Positions 31,857 to 39,786 of a stretch of 45,920 bases of DNA are shown here, in pieces. The position numbers and the translations under genes were made by a program. The stretch comes from Bacteroidota bacterium (GTDB lineage: Bacteria > Bacteroidota > Bacteroidia > Chitinophagales > Chitinophagaceae), in assembly GCA_023409975.1 (NCBI GenBank), contig JAEYQO010000051.1, positions 1 through 45,920 of the forward strand. The letters are read 5' to 3'. Numbering within the stretch: the stretch's first letter is position 1; each line of letters begins with the position of its first letter. The notes under the pieces were generated by a model. It ran no database searches. It had not been told where the DNA came from and saw only the letters and a program-made list of their open reading frames with translations.

Positions 31857-33992
31857 ATGCCAGAATTTGATAGTGCACATGTGAAAAACGTTGCATTACT
31901 GGGTCATTCCGGCAGCGGTAAAACGACTCTCGCTGAAGACATGCTTTTCGAAGCTGGTATGATCCACAGGAAAGGTAGTATTGAAGAAGGAAACACGACT
32001 GCTGACTACACAGAGCTGGAAAAAGAAAGAGGAAATACGATCTTTTCAAAACTCCTGCACGCTCCCTGGAAAGGTTACAAGATCAATATCCTGGATACTC
32101 CAGGGTATGACGATTTTTCCGGGGAAGTGATCAGCGCGCTCAGGGTAGCAGACACGGGTATCATTCTACTGAATGCCAGCACCGGAGTAGAGGTAGGAAC
32201 CGATATCGTCTGGGAATACACCGTTCAGTTTCGAACTCCCACCATTCTTGTCGTCAATCAGATCGATCATCCCAAAGCCGATTTTGACCGGACTATACAA
32301 GAGGCAAAATCACATTTCGGCCCACATGTTGTCGTAGTTCAGTATCCCGTAAATCAGGGTCCCGGATTCAATGCAATCATTGATGTGCTGAACATGGTCA
32401 TGTACCAATATGGTGAAGGCGGCAAACCTTCCAAACTACCCATTCCGGATAATGAAAGGCAACGCGCCGGGGAGCTTCACAAAGAATTGATCGAATCGAT
32501 AGCTTCTAATGACGAGGGCCTGATGGAACGCTATTTCGATCAGGGTGAACTATCAGAGGATGAAATGAAGGAGGGGCTGCATCAATCCATGATCAGACAT
32601 GAATTGTTTCCGGTCTTCTGTCTCTCCGCAAAAGCTAACAGAGGGGTCGCCAGGTTGATGGGATATATAGATAAAGTCTGTCCGCCCGCCACTGAAATGC
32701 CACCACAGAGGACACGCGATGGACAAGAACTGCGCTGCGATCCTGAAGGAGATACCTGTCTGTTTGTGTTCAAAACGGTTAATGAACCCCATATAGGCGA
32801 ACTCAGTTTCTTCAAGGTTATTTCCGGGAAATTGAGACCCGGTTCAGAATTGTTCAACGAGAATACGGGTATATCCGAAAAAATCACCCAGCTTTTTATC
32901 GTCGAAGGCAACAAAAGGACCTCCGTCAATGAATTAGTCGCAGGTGATATCGGCGCCACGCTAAAGCTTAAGAATACTCATACCAATAATACCCTTCATG
33001 AAAAGGGCCGAAGACTGGAGCTGGAGCCCATTGTGTTTCCGGAACCCCGGCTCAGTGTAGCAATCGCCAACAATAGGAAGGGGGAGGAGGAAAAGCTGGC
33101 CGCAGCACTACATCAGTTGAAGGAAGAAGATCCAACCCTTCAGGTTGAGGTTTCAGCGGAGTTAGGTCAGACATTATTGCACTGTCAGGGCGATATGCAC
33201 CTCACCGTGATCAAATGGAAACTGGAGCACACGTATCATCTCGATGTGACCTACAAACGACCGAGGATTGCTTACCGGGAAACGATACGAAAAGAAGCGC
33301 AGGCCACCTACAGGCACAAAAAGCAATCGGGTGGGGCCGGACAGTTCGGTGAAGTATCACTGCGAATTGAGCCCTGGTTTGAAGGAATGCCCGATCCACA
33401 TGGTCTCACAGTTCGCGGGAAGGAAGAAATAGATCTGCCCTGGGGAGGCAAACTTGTTTATTACAACTGCATCGTCGGCGGTGTTATTGATGCGCGATTT
33501 CTGCCCTCAATATTGAAAGGGGTAATGGAGAAAATGAAACATGGCCCCCTCACCGGCTCCTATGTCAGAGACATCCGTGTCTGTGTATATGATGGTAAAA
33601 TGCATGCTGTCGACAGCAATGATATGGCTTTCAAAACTGCTGGTGCTATGGCTTTCAGGGAGGCTTTCCACCTGGCTGATCCACAGTTGCTCGAACCTGT
33701 AAACCTTTTGGAAGTTCTCTGCCCCGACGAATTAACAGGTAATATCATGGGAGACCTCCAGAGCAGACGTGCACTGGTGGAAGGCTTCGATACCGAAGGT
33801 TCACTAAATGTAATCCGCGCCCAGGTTCCACAGGCAGAGATGCATGGTTACGCATCGACTTTGAGAAGCCTCTCTCAGGGGCGCGCCAGGTTCCGGATGC
33901 ACTTTGATCATTATGCACCTGTTTCATATGAATTACAGAAGAAGTTGGCTGAAAGCTATAGCCAGGAATCCCTGGAGCTGGCAGAAGCCTGA
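31857..33992 (+). CDS. EF-G-like translational GTPase (EF-G2 type)
   Basis: A 711-residue GTPase with EF-G architecture: G domain (1-270), domain II, then III-V. G1 is GHSGSGKT (16-23), G3 DTPG (80-83) and G4 NQID (134-137). Canonical EF-G instead has GHVDAGKT and NKxD. In the switch I area the usual RGITI is replaced by RGNTI. Such features mark the EF-G paralogues found beside the main fusA, with possible roles in ribosome release or stress. The long intergenic leader ends at ATG 31857. It is followed by a small gene 41 nt later. Confidence 0.9.
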   Translation: MPEFDSAHVKNVALLGHSGSGKTTLAEDMLFEAGMIHRKGSIEEGNTTADYTELEKERGNTIFSKLLHAPWKGYKINILDTPGYDDFSGEVISALRVADTGIILLNASTGVEVGTDIVWEYTVQFRTPTILVVNQIDHPKADFDRTIQEAKSHFGPHVVVVQYPVNQGPGFNAIIDVLNMVMYQYGEGGKPSKLPIPDNERQRAGELHKELIESIASNDEGLMERYFDQGELSEDEMKEGLHQSMIRHELFPVFCLSAKANRGVARLMGYIDKVCPPATEMPPQRTRDGQELRCDPEGDTCLFVFKTVNEPHIGELSFFKVISGKLRPGSELFNENTGISEKITQLFIVEGNKRTSVNELVAGDIGATLKLKNTHTNNTLHEKGRRLELEPIVFPEPRLSVAIANNRKGEEEKLAAALHQLKEEDPTLQVEVSAELGQTLLHCQGDMHLTVIKWKLEHTYHLDVTYKRPRIAYRETIRKEAQATYRHKKQSGGAGQFGEVSLRIEPWFEGMPDPHGLTVRGKEEIDLPWGGKLVYYNCIVGGVIDARFLPSILKGVMEKMKHGPLTGSYVRDIRVCVYDGKMHAVDSNDMAFKTAGAMAFREAFHLADPQLLEPVNLLEVLCPDELTGNIMGDLQSRRALVEGFDTEGSLNVIRAQVPQAEMHGYASTLRSLSQGRARFRMHFDHYAPVSYELQKKLAESYSQESLELAEA

Positions 33993-34033
33993 GCAGATAA
34001 ATCGATAATCGTTTAACCCCAAATTTCAGCAAT

Positions 34034-34306
34034 ATGGAAATTCAACAAATTATCAGTCACATTGTAAGGAACGTACGCAATACTTACAATGCATTCAATC
34101 AGAAGGGCCTTCCCTACGATCCTCAGATCATCGCCAGGGCTACGTTCAAAGAATTAAGAAGTCTTGATCCGAGCGTTAGTGAAAAGCAATTTAACGACGC
34201 CATAGAAAGAATGCATGATGAAGGTCTTGCTGTCTCTAAGGCGAATGGACTGATATTCTTTGATGAGCGGATTCTGGATAGAGAACCTGCCGAAGCAAGG
34301 ATGTAG
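34034..34306 (+). CDS. Small conserved hypothetical protein
   Basis: A 90-residue helical protein without signal or membrane segments. Its helices (NVRNTYNAFNQKG, KQFNDAIERMHDEGLAV) and a final strand (GLIFFDERIL) could form a winged-helix-like fold, but no family is recognised. It is probably co-transcribed with the EF-G-like gene, whose stop is 41 nt upstream. It ends at the terminator shared with the dioxygenase gene. Confidence 0.7.
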   Translation: MEIQQIISHIVRNVRNTYNAFNQKGLPYDPQIIARATFKELRSLDPSVSEKQFNDAIERMHDEGLAVSKANGLIFFDERILDREPAEARM

Positions 34307-34310
34307 TACA

Positions 34311-34341
34311 AAAAAAAGCTCCGGATTTCCGGAGCTTTTTG
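34311..34341. terminator. Bidirectional terminator between the 90-aa gene and hpd
   Basis: AAAAGCTCCGG pairs with CCGGAGCTTTT around a short loop, with an A-run on the left and T-run on the right. Confidence 0.85.
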
Positions 34342-34357
34342 CTGATTATGGTCAATG

Positions 34358-35485
34358 TTAGAGGTTACCACGTTTAGCCTGTTCTCTCTCTATGGATTCG
34401 AACAAAGCCTTAAAATTTCCGGCGCCAAAGCTTTTGGCACCCTTACGCTGGATAATCTCAAAGAATAGTGTTGGTCTATCTTCAACAGGCTTGGTGAAGA
34501 TCTGAAGCAGGTATCCCTCTTCATCACGGTCTACAAGAATTTTTAATTCCTGAAGCGGCGCAATCTCCTCGTCTATCTTTCCTACGCGATCATACAATTC
34601 TTCATAATAAGTATCCGGGGTGTCCAGGAATTCTACACCTCGGGCTTTAAGTTCACGGACGGTACTTATAATGTCACTGGTCGCAACGGCTATATGCTGC
34701 ACGCCCTCTCCCTCATAGAATTCAAGATACTCTTCAATCTGGCTCTTCTTCTTGCCTTCGGCTGGCTCATTGATCGGGAATTTCACATAGCCATTGCCAT
34801 TGCTCATCACCTTACTCATCAAAGCAGAATATTCAGTATTAATCTGCTTATCATCGAAAGTGAGAATATTCGCGAAGCCCATCACATCCTCGTACCATTT
34901 CACCGTCTCATTCATCCTGTTCCAGCCTACGTTTCCGACGCAGTGGTCAACATAAAGCAGTCCAACCTCTGCTGGATTGTATTCGCTTTTCCAGGGTTGA
35001 TAACCAGGAAGAAACGGGCCATTGTAGTTCTTGCGTTCCACAAACAGGTGCACAGTCTCTCCATAAGTGTAAATGCCACTCATGCGAACTTCACCGTATT
35101 CATCTGACAAAGTGCGTGGTTCCATATAGGGTTTCGCACCGCGCTTGGTAGTCTCCTCAAAAGATGCATACGCATCATCCACCCACAGTGCAAGGATTTT
35201 TACACCATCTCCGTGTTTCAAAATATGTTGTGCGATCTGGTGGTCGGAATGGAGTGGGGTAGTAAGCACCAGGCGGATTTTACCCTGCTGCAAAACGTAC
35301 GATGCAGTGTCACGTACGCCTGTTTCCGGACCAGCGTAAGCGATGCCCTGAAATCCAAAGGCTGTTTTATAGTAATGAGCAGCTTGTTTGGCATTGCCGA
35401 CATAAAGCTCAATATGGTCGGTACCGTTAATTGGCAGGAAGTCCTGCGCTTTCGACATTTTTTGTGATGCTGTAAGCGATTCCAT
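34358..35485 (-). CDS. hpd: 4-Hydroxyphenylpyruvate dioxygenase
   Basis: A 375-residue Fe(II) enzyme that converts 4-hydroxyphenylpyruvate to homogentisate in tyrosine breakdown. It has two glyoxalase-like halves. Iron ligands are visible in the second: His181 (YVDHCVG), His264 (GVQHIA) and Glu343 (FFEIIQR), the usual HPPD triad. C-terminal motifs QIFTKP and GAKSFGAGNFKALFE are typical. The start could also be the Met at residue 10. The gene for the next step, homogentisate dioxygenase, lies 535 nt further right on the same strand. Confidence 0.95.
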   Translation of the reverse strand: MESLTASQKMSKAQDFLPINGTDHIELYVGNAKQAAHYYKTAFGFQGIAYAGPETGVRDTASYVLQQGKIRLVLTTPLHSDHQIAQHILKHGDGVKILALWVDDAYASFEETTKRGAKPYMEPRTLSDEYGEVRMSGIYTYGETVHLFVERKNYNGPFLPGYQPWKSEYNPAEVGLLYVDHCVGNVGWNRMNETVKWYEDVMGFANILTFDDKQINTEYSALMSKVMSNGNGYVKFPINEPAEGKKKSQIEEYLEFYEGEGVQHIAVATSDIISTVRELKARGVEFLDTPDTYYEELYDRVGKIDEEIAPLQELKILVDRDEEGYLLQIFTKPVEDRPTLFFEIIQRKGAKSFGAGNFKALFESIEREQAKRGNL

Positions 35486-35525
35486 CAGAAATTAGTTTTT
35501 AAATGTTCAATAATGTTGTTCAATT

Positions 35526-35723
35526 CAGCTGGCGGGACCTGTGTCAACTCCATGCGGCCATGGCCGAGGTTCTGAGGAGCTCTTTGAGAACTACAAAAAA
35601 GCTGTATTGGAAATCTGAATACATGTAAACCTGTTCCGCAGCAAATTTAATGTTTAGTTCCCAGTTGGCAGGGATCTCGGGCGAAATCTAACATTTCTAC
35701 TGTATTTACTACAGCTGGCAGGG
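35526..35723. repeat. Three short direct repeats in the hpd upstream gap
   Basis: CAGCTGGCGGG (35526-35536), CAGTTGGCAGGG (35662-35673) and CAGCTGGCAGGG (35712-35723) are near-identical and point the same way in the gap between hpd and the 65-aa gene. They could be binding sites, but the spacing (136 and 50 nt) is not regular. Confidence 0.3.
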
Positions 35724-35757
35724 TTTTTTCGTCTCATCCGGATCAAAATCAAACGCT

Positions 35758-35955
35758 ATGAAAAGGAATCAGGAAACCCGCGACAGGCTGAAGAAGCAAC
35801 AACAACACAATCGCCAGGAAGATGTCAAAAACCAACCCGGTGATCCTGCAGAGCTCAGGAAAACGGATCATGCAGGCGAAGAAACTTCCGGTAAAAGTAA
35901 TCGTTCAGGCGCCGGACAACAGCAAGGTTCTGGTGGAAATCCGGTCGTAAATTGA
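35758..35955 (+). CDS. Small hydrophilic protein
   Basis: A 65-residue, highly charged, low-complexity protein rich in Gln, Asn, Lys and Gly (KKQQQHNRQED, SGAGQQQGSGGN), probably unfolded. There is no signal or domain. It could be a stress-induced disordered protein. The ATG is preceded by an AT-rich stretch (ATCAAAATCAAACGCT) of the type used in this phylum, and a terminator follows 11 nt after the stop, which supports a real gene. Confidence 0.55.
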   Translation: MKRNQETRDRLKKQQQHNRQEDVKNQPGDPAELRKTDHAGEETSGKSNRSGAGQQQGSGGNPVVN

Positions 35956-35965
35956 TCAACTAAAT

Positions 35966-36000
35966 AAAAAATGGCCTCCCATCCGGAGGCCATTTAATTT
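35966..36000. terminator. Terminator between the 65-aa gene and hmgA
   Basis: AAATGGCCTCC (35969-35979) pairs with GGAGGCCATTT (35985-35995) around a 5-nt loop, and A/T runs on both sides allow use by both convergent genes. Confidence 0.8.
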
Positions 36001-36019
36001 CACAATGGCTGCGGGCTTA

Positions 36020-37177
36020 CTATTCCGCCCAGCTCATCATATAGTTCTGGTCTTCGATAGACAGGGCATCTTCTGTCAGGAATAATGGCTTGAAAGTATC
36101 CACCATAACCGCAAGTTCCCCGGTCTCTTTCTGACCAATGCTTTTCTCAACGGCGCCCGGATGCGGTCCGTGCGGAATGCCCGCAGGATGAAGGGTGATC
36201 ATACCCCGGGTGACGTGCTTACGGCTCATAAAATCTCCATCCACATAATACAGTACCTCATCACTGTCTATATTGCTGTGGTTGTACGGAGCAGGTATGG
36301 CGTCCGGATGGTAATCATAAAGGCGAGGCACAAAAGAACAGATAACGAAGTTGTGGGCATCAAAAGTCTGATGCACCGGAGGTGGCTGGTGAACCCTGCC
36401 GGTGATGGGCTCAAAATCGTGAATGCTCAGGGCGTAAGGATACTCATAACCGTCCCAGCCCGCCACATCAAACGGATGGTTAGCATACCAGATATCATAA
36501 CAGAGACCCTTTTTCTTAACCTTGATCAGAAACTCGCCTGTCTCATCAATGGTTACAAGGTCTTGCGGCTGGCGGATATCCCGCTCACAGAAAGGCGCGT
36601 GCTCCAGCAACTGGCCATAACGGCTGAGATATCGTTTGGGAAAGGTGATCGGACTGAAGGACTCAATCACAAATAATCGGTTATTCTCGCTATCAAAATC
36701 GATCTGATATATTGTACCTCTCGGAATAACAAGGTAGTCTCCATAACTGAATGGTATCTGTCCGTATTGTGTCCGGAGCGTTCCGGTACCTTCATGTACG
36801 AATAGCACCTCGTCCGCATCCGCGTTCTTGTAGAAGTAGTTTTTCAAACTTGCGGTAGGCGCAGAAAGCGAAAGTTGCACATCGTTATTGAAAAGTACAA
36901 TCTTTCTGCTTTTCAGATAATCAGGCTCAGGTTTGACGCTGAATCCCTGAAAGCTCCTGTGTTTTAATATATTGTCGCTGGCTGCCCTGGGCGATGCATT
37001 CACCGGTTCTTCCACCCGGATTATTTGCGTCGGTGGGTGAACATGGTATAGCAGTGAGTAATTAGAGGAAAATCCTTCAGTACTGAATAGTTGCTCAGAG
37101 TAGAGCTTCCCATCAGGTCTGCGAAATTGAGTGTGACGCTTGTGAGGTATATTTCCCAGTGAATAATAATGTGGCAT
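36020..37177 (-). CDS. hmgA: Homogentisate 1,2-dioxygenase
   Basis: A 385-residue Fe(II) cupin enzyme opening the ring of homogentisate to maleylacetoacetate, the step after HPPD. Metal-site sequences are YNHSN (His300), the acid DE at 306-307 and HGPHPG (His336). The start MPHYYSLG at 37177 was chosen because it follows a complete promoter; the frame continues 17 codons further, which would cover the promoter. The later steps (isomerase, fumarylacetoacetase) are not in the window. Confidence 0.93.
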   Translation of the reverse strand: MPHYYSLGNIPHKRHTQFRRPDGKLYSEQLFSTEGFSSNYSLLYHVHPPTQIIRVEEPVNASPRAASDNILKHRSFQGFSVKPEPDYLKSRKIVLFNNDVQLSLSAPTASLKNYFYKNADADEVLFVHEGTGTLRTQYGQIPFSYGDYLVIPRGTIYQIDFDSENNRLFVIESFSPITFPKRYLSRYGQLLEHAPFCERDIRQPQDLVTIDETGEFLIKVKKKGLCYDIWYANHPFDVAGWDGYEYPYALSIHDFEPITGRVHQPPPVHQTFDAHNFVICSFVPRLYDYHPDAIPAPYNHSNIDSDEVLYYVDGDFMSRKHVTRGMITLHPAGIPHGPHPGAVEKSIGQKETGELAVMVDTFKPLFLTEDALSIEDQNYMMSWAE

Positions 37178-37198
37178 CGTAGCTTCTGGTTTAGATGC

Positions 37199-37228
37199 CA
37201 AATTTATGCAATTGCAGGGGCCTGACAA
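37199..37228 (-). promoter_or_regulatory. Promoter of hmgA
   Basis: TTG (37228-37226 on the minus strand), a 19-nt spacer and TAAATTTG (37206-37199) form a full Bacteroidota promoter 21 nt before the ATG. Confidence 0.7.
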
Positions 37229-37237
37229 TGATTCTCG

Positions 37238-37855
37238 TCAGGGTACCATCTGCTGACTGCTCTGAATCAGTGTCAATCCCACCTGTAGTAGACCGATTAT
37301 AAATCCTAAAACACCACCCAGGATTTCTACAAAACGAAACTCCTTCTTCATAATGCTTTGAAGGATCAGCTCAAGTTTGTCCGATGAAAAATTGGCTACC
37401 TTTTCGGTTACCATCTTTTCTACATCAATATGCGTTCCCAGTCTGTCCGTGAATTTGGTCACAATCTGTGGAAGCAGCACCTCTATCTCTTCCATCAAAC
37501 CCTCTTTGATCTTTTGCAGGGTTCCCTCACCCACAAACATGGAAATGACCGGAAGTTTTTCTTTCAGTTTCACCTGTAGGAAATCATCAATATGCTTTTC
37601 GATAAACGGGGCAAGATCCTGGAGGTTCACCGGGTCCTTGATACGCTCCGCCAGTTCATCAAAATGCAGTAGCTCGTTTGCCACTACCGTGCCAAGTTTA
37701 GTAGCAAACTGTTGCTGTCGTTTAGGAAATATTCCCTGAATTGTAATGCCCAGAAATCGTTTAGGAGTCCTCGGGTGAAACAACATCTTAATGGCCACCC
37801 AGTTGGTGAACCAACCAATGAACGCAGAAATAAAGGGTATTAAATAGATCAACAT
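37238..37855 (-). CDS. DUF445-family membrane protein
   Basis: A 205-residue protein with a hydrophobic N-terminal helix (MLIYLIPFISAFIGWFTNW) and a second one at the C-terminus (about 180-198). Between them is a helical region with the DUF445 signature (NWVAIKMLFHPRTPKRFLG, then IFPKRQQQFA). DUF445/YheB-like proteins are of unknown function. The ATT-initiated longer frame to 37891 was rejected. The gap to hmgA (60 nt) contains the hmgA promoter. Confidence 0.85.
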   Translation of the reverse strand: MLIYLIPFISAFIGWFTNWVAIKMLFHPRTPKRFLGITIQGIFPKRQQQFATKLGTVVANELLHFDELAERIKDPVNLQDLAPFIEKHIDDFLQVKLKEKLPVISMFVGEGTLQKIKEGLMEEIEVLLPQIVTKFTDRLGTHIDVEKMVTEKVANFSSDKLELILQSIMKKEFRFVEILGGVLGFIIGLLQVGLTLIQSSQQMVP

Positions 37856-37920
37856 AAGTGTGCTCCCGAACCGGCGCGAAGATAAAATCAATCACCGAAA
37901 ACCAGCACGAGTATCAGCAA

Positions 37921-38424
37921 CTATTCATTAAGCCCTACATCTGAAAGCTTTTTCTTTCTGTAGTCTCTCCAGTTCAGATAGATGGATATAATACTCACCG
38001 CGGCAAAGACAACCGCCGTAATACCGCTCACTGCTGAATCGCTCAAGCTGCGGCCGGTTGTCTGTTCCAGAAACCAGGTAATGAAAGAAGGAGGAAGTTC
38101 AGTGATGCCCCGCGCCCTCTTGATATCCCATTGCCAGTCTGTAATAGGACAATACCCAGGTCCAAACCGGAACCCCAGAATTACCCAGCTGCCTGCTGTA
38201 AGCATCACTGCCAACAGGTGCCATCTTCTCGTTGACGGAAAGATCCATCCCACCAGATTGAAACCGATCAATACAAGATGTAGTATGGTAAAAACTATAT
38301 CGAAAAACAGCAGCACACTGTAAGTTAGGTACTGTGAGGCGTTCTTCTCAAATGTATGTGCCTGATCGAAATCGAACCAATTGTTTATCCAGAAGTTCTC
38401 CCTCAAACTTATCTTTGCCCCCAT
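37921..38424 (-). CDS. DUF2784-like membrane protein
   Basis: An up to 167-residue protein with about four hydrophobic segments. The pattern GYCPITDWQWDIKRARG in the middle is typical of DUF2784 proteins, whose function is unknown. The start is uncertain. Used here is an ATG at 38424 whose codon overlaps the purB ATG on the other strand (shared CCATGG). The family usually starts at the first helix, so GTG at 38316 (VLLFFDIVF) is also possible and would avoid coding through the purB promoter. Confidence 0.75.
   Translation of the reverse strand: MGAKISLRENFWINNWFDFDQAHTFEKNASQYLTYSVLLFFDIVFTILHLVLIGFNLVGWIFPSTRRWHLLAVMLTAGSWVILGFRFGPGYCPITDWQWDIKRARGITELPPSFITWFLEQTTGRSLSDSAVSGITAVVFAAVSIISIYLNWRDYRKKKLSDVGLNE
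38410..38417 (+). promoter_or_regulatory. TAnnTTTG box of purB
   Basis: TATCTTTG ends 5 nt before the ATG, so the mRNA would be leaderless or nearly so. Confidence 0.5.
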
Positions 38425-39772
38425 GGAACTTTCCGCTCTTTCTGCCATCTCACCGGTCGATGGCCGTTATCGCTCCCAGCTGGCCGCCCTCGCTCCTTAT
38501 TTCTCTGAGTTCGGACTTATCAGATATCGTGTTTTGGTCGAGGTCGAATACTTCCTTTTCCTTGCGGAGAAAAAAATGTTCAGATTACCGGCCTCTGCCA
38601 AACCAGCAAAGCTGCGGGCCATCTACCAGGAATTCTCTGCCGAAGACGCAGAAAAGGTTAAATCGCTGGAGAAAACTACTAATCATGACGTGAAGGCAGT
38701 GGAGTATTTTCTTAAGGAAAAACTACGCGACCTGGGCGCAGGTGATTCGGTTGAATGGGTCCACTTTGGGTTGACATCTCAGGATATCAATAACACAGCC
38801 ATCCCGCTCTTGTGGAAGGAAGCCGTCGAAGAACAGTTCCTGCCAGCACTCCAGAACGCCGTTTTACTCCTTAGGAAACTTTGTAACGATTGGAAGGGCA
38901 TACCAATGCTCGCCCGTACCCACGGCCAGCCAGCTTCACCCACCACGCTCGGTAAAGAGTTTATGGTTTTCGTAGAGCGTCTGGAAGGTCAGATCAGGCT
39001 GTTCTCACACCTCCCTTATGCAGCTAAGTTCGGAGGCGCAACAGGCAATTTTAATGCGCATTTCGTCGCTTTTCCTGACAAAGACTGGAACAAATTCGGC
39101 AACGATTTCGTTAACAACCGGCTCGGGCTGGAACGGATGCAATACACGACGCAGATCGAACACTACGACAATCTGGCCGCACAGTTCGACGCACTTAAAC
39201 GCATTAATACCATTTTGATCGATCTCTGCAGAGATATATGGACCTATATCTCCATGGACTATTTCAAGCAGCGTGTCAAAAAGGATGAAGTGGGCTCCTC
39301 AGCAATGCCTCACAAGGTGAACCCCATCGACTTCGAAAATGCAGAAGGGAATCTGGGCATAGCCAATGCGATCTATGAACATCTTTCTTCCAAACTACCA
39401 GTCAGCAGACTCCAGCGCGACCTAACGGATAGCACAGTTCTCAGGAATATTGGTGTGCCAATGGCTCATAGCTTCCTGGCTTTGCGCTCTTTTGAAAAGG
39501 GCCTGGGAAAGCTCCTGCTCAACAAGGAAAAGCTCAATGAAGATCTGGATCATAACTGGGCTGTTGTTGCAGAAGCCATTCAGACAATTTTGCGCAGGGA
39601 AAATTATCCGCAGCCGTATGAAGCACTAAAAGCACTTACCCGTGGTAAGTCCGGAATTTCAAAGCAGGATATTCATGAGTTTATCGACACTTTGAAGATT
39701 TCAGCAAAGCTTAAAAAGGAACTGAAGGGTATTTCGCCGCAGACGTATACAGGTATTCCATTTGAATTCTGA
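38423..39772 (+). CDS. purB: Adenylosuccinate lyase
   Basis: A 449-residue fumarase/aspartase-superfamily lyase that acts twice in purine synthesis (SAICAR to AICAR; adenylosuccinate to AMP). The family signature SSAMPHKVNP (Ser292-Ser293 start) is intact, as are the LTSQDINNT and RTHGQPASP active-site loops. The start MELSALSAISP at 38423 matches the family; an earlier ATG fourteen codons upstream would span the promoter box. The methyltransferase gene follows after 14 nt and may share its transcript. Confidence 0.95.
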   Translation: MELSALSAISPVDGRYRSQLAALAPYFSEFGLIRYRVLVEVEYFLFLAEKKMFRLPASAKPAKLRAIYQEFSAEDAEKVKSLEKTTNHDVKAVEYFLKEKLRDLGAGDSVEWVHFGLTSQDINNTAIPLLWKEAVEEQFLPALQNAVLLLRKLCNDWKGIPMLARTHGQPASPTTLGKEFMVFVERLEGQIRLFSHLPYAAKFGGATGNFNAHFVAFPDKDWNKFGNDFVNNRLGLERMQYTTQIEHYDNLAAQFDALKRINTILIDLCRDIWTYISMDYFKQRVKKDEVGSSAMPHKVNPIDFENAEGNLGIANAIYEHLSSKLPVSRLQRDLTDSTVLRNIGVPMAHSFLALRSFEKGLGKLLLNKEKLNEDLDHNWAVVAEAIQTILRRENYPQPYEALKALTRGKSGISKQDIHEFIDTLKISAKLKKELKGISPQTYTGIPFEF

Positions 39773-39786
39773 TTAATCAAGGTCAT

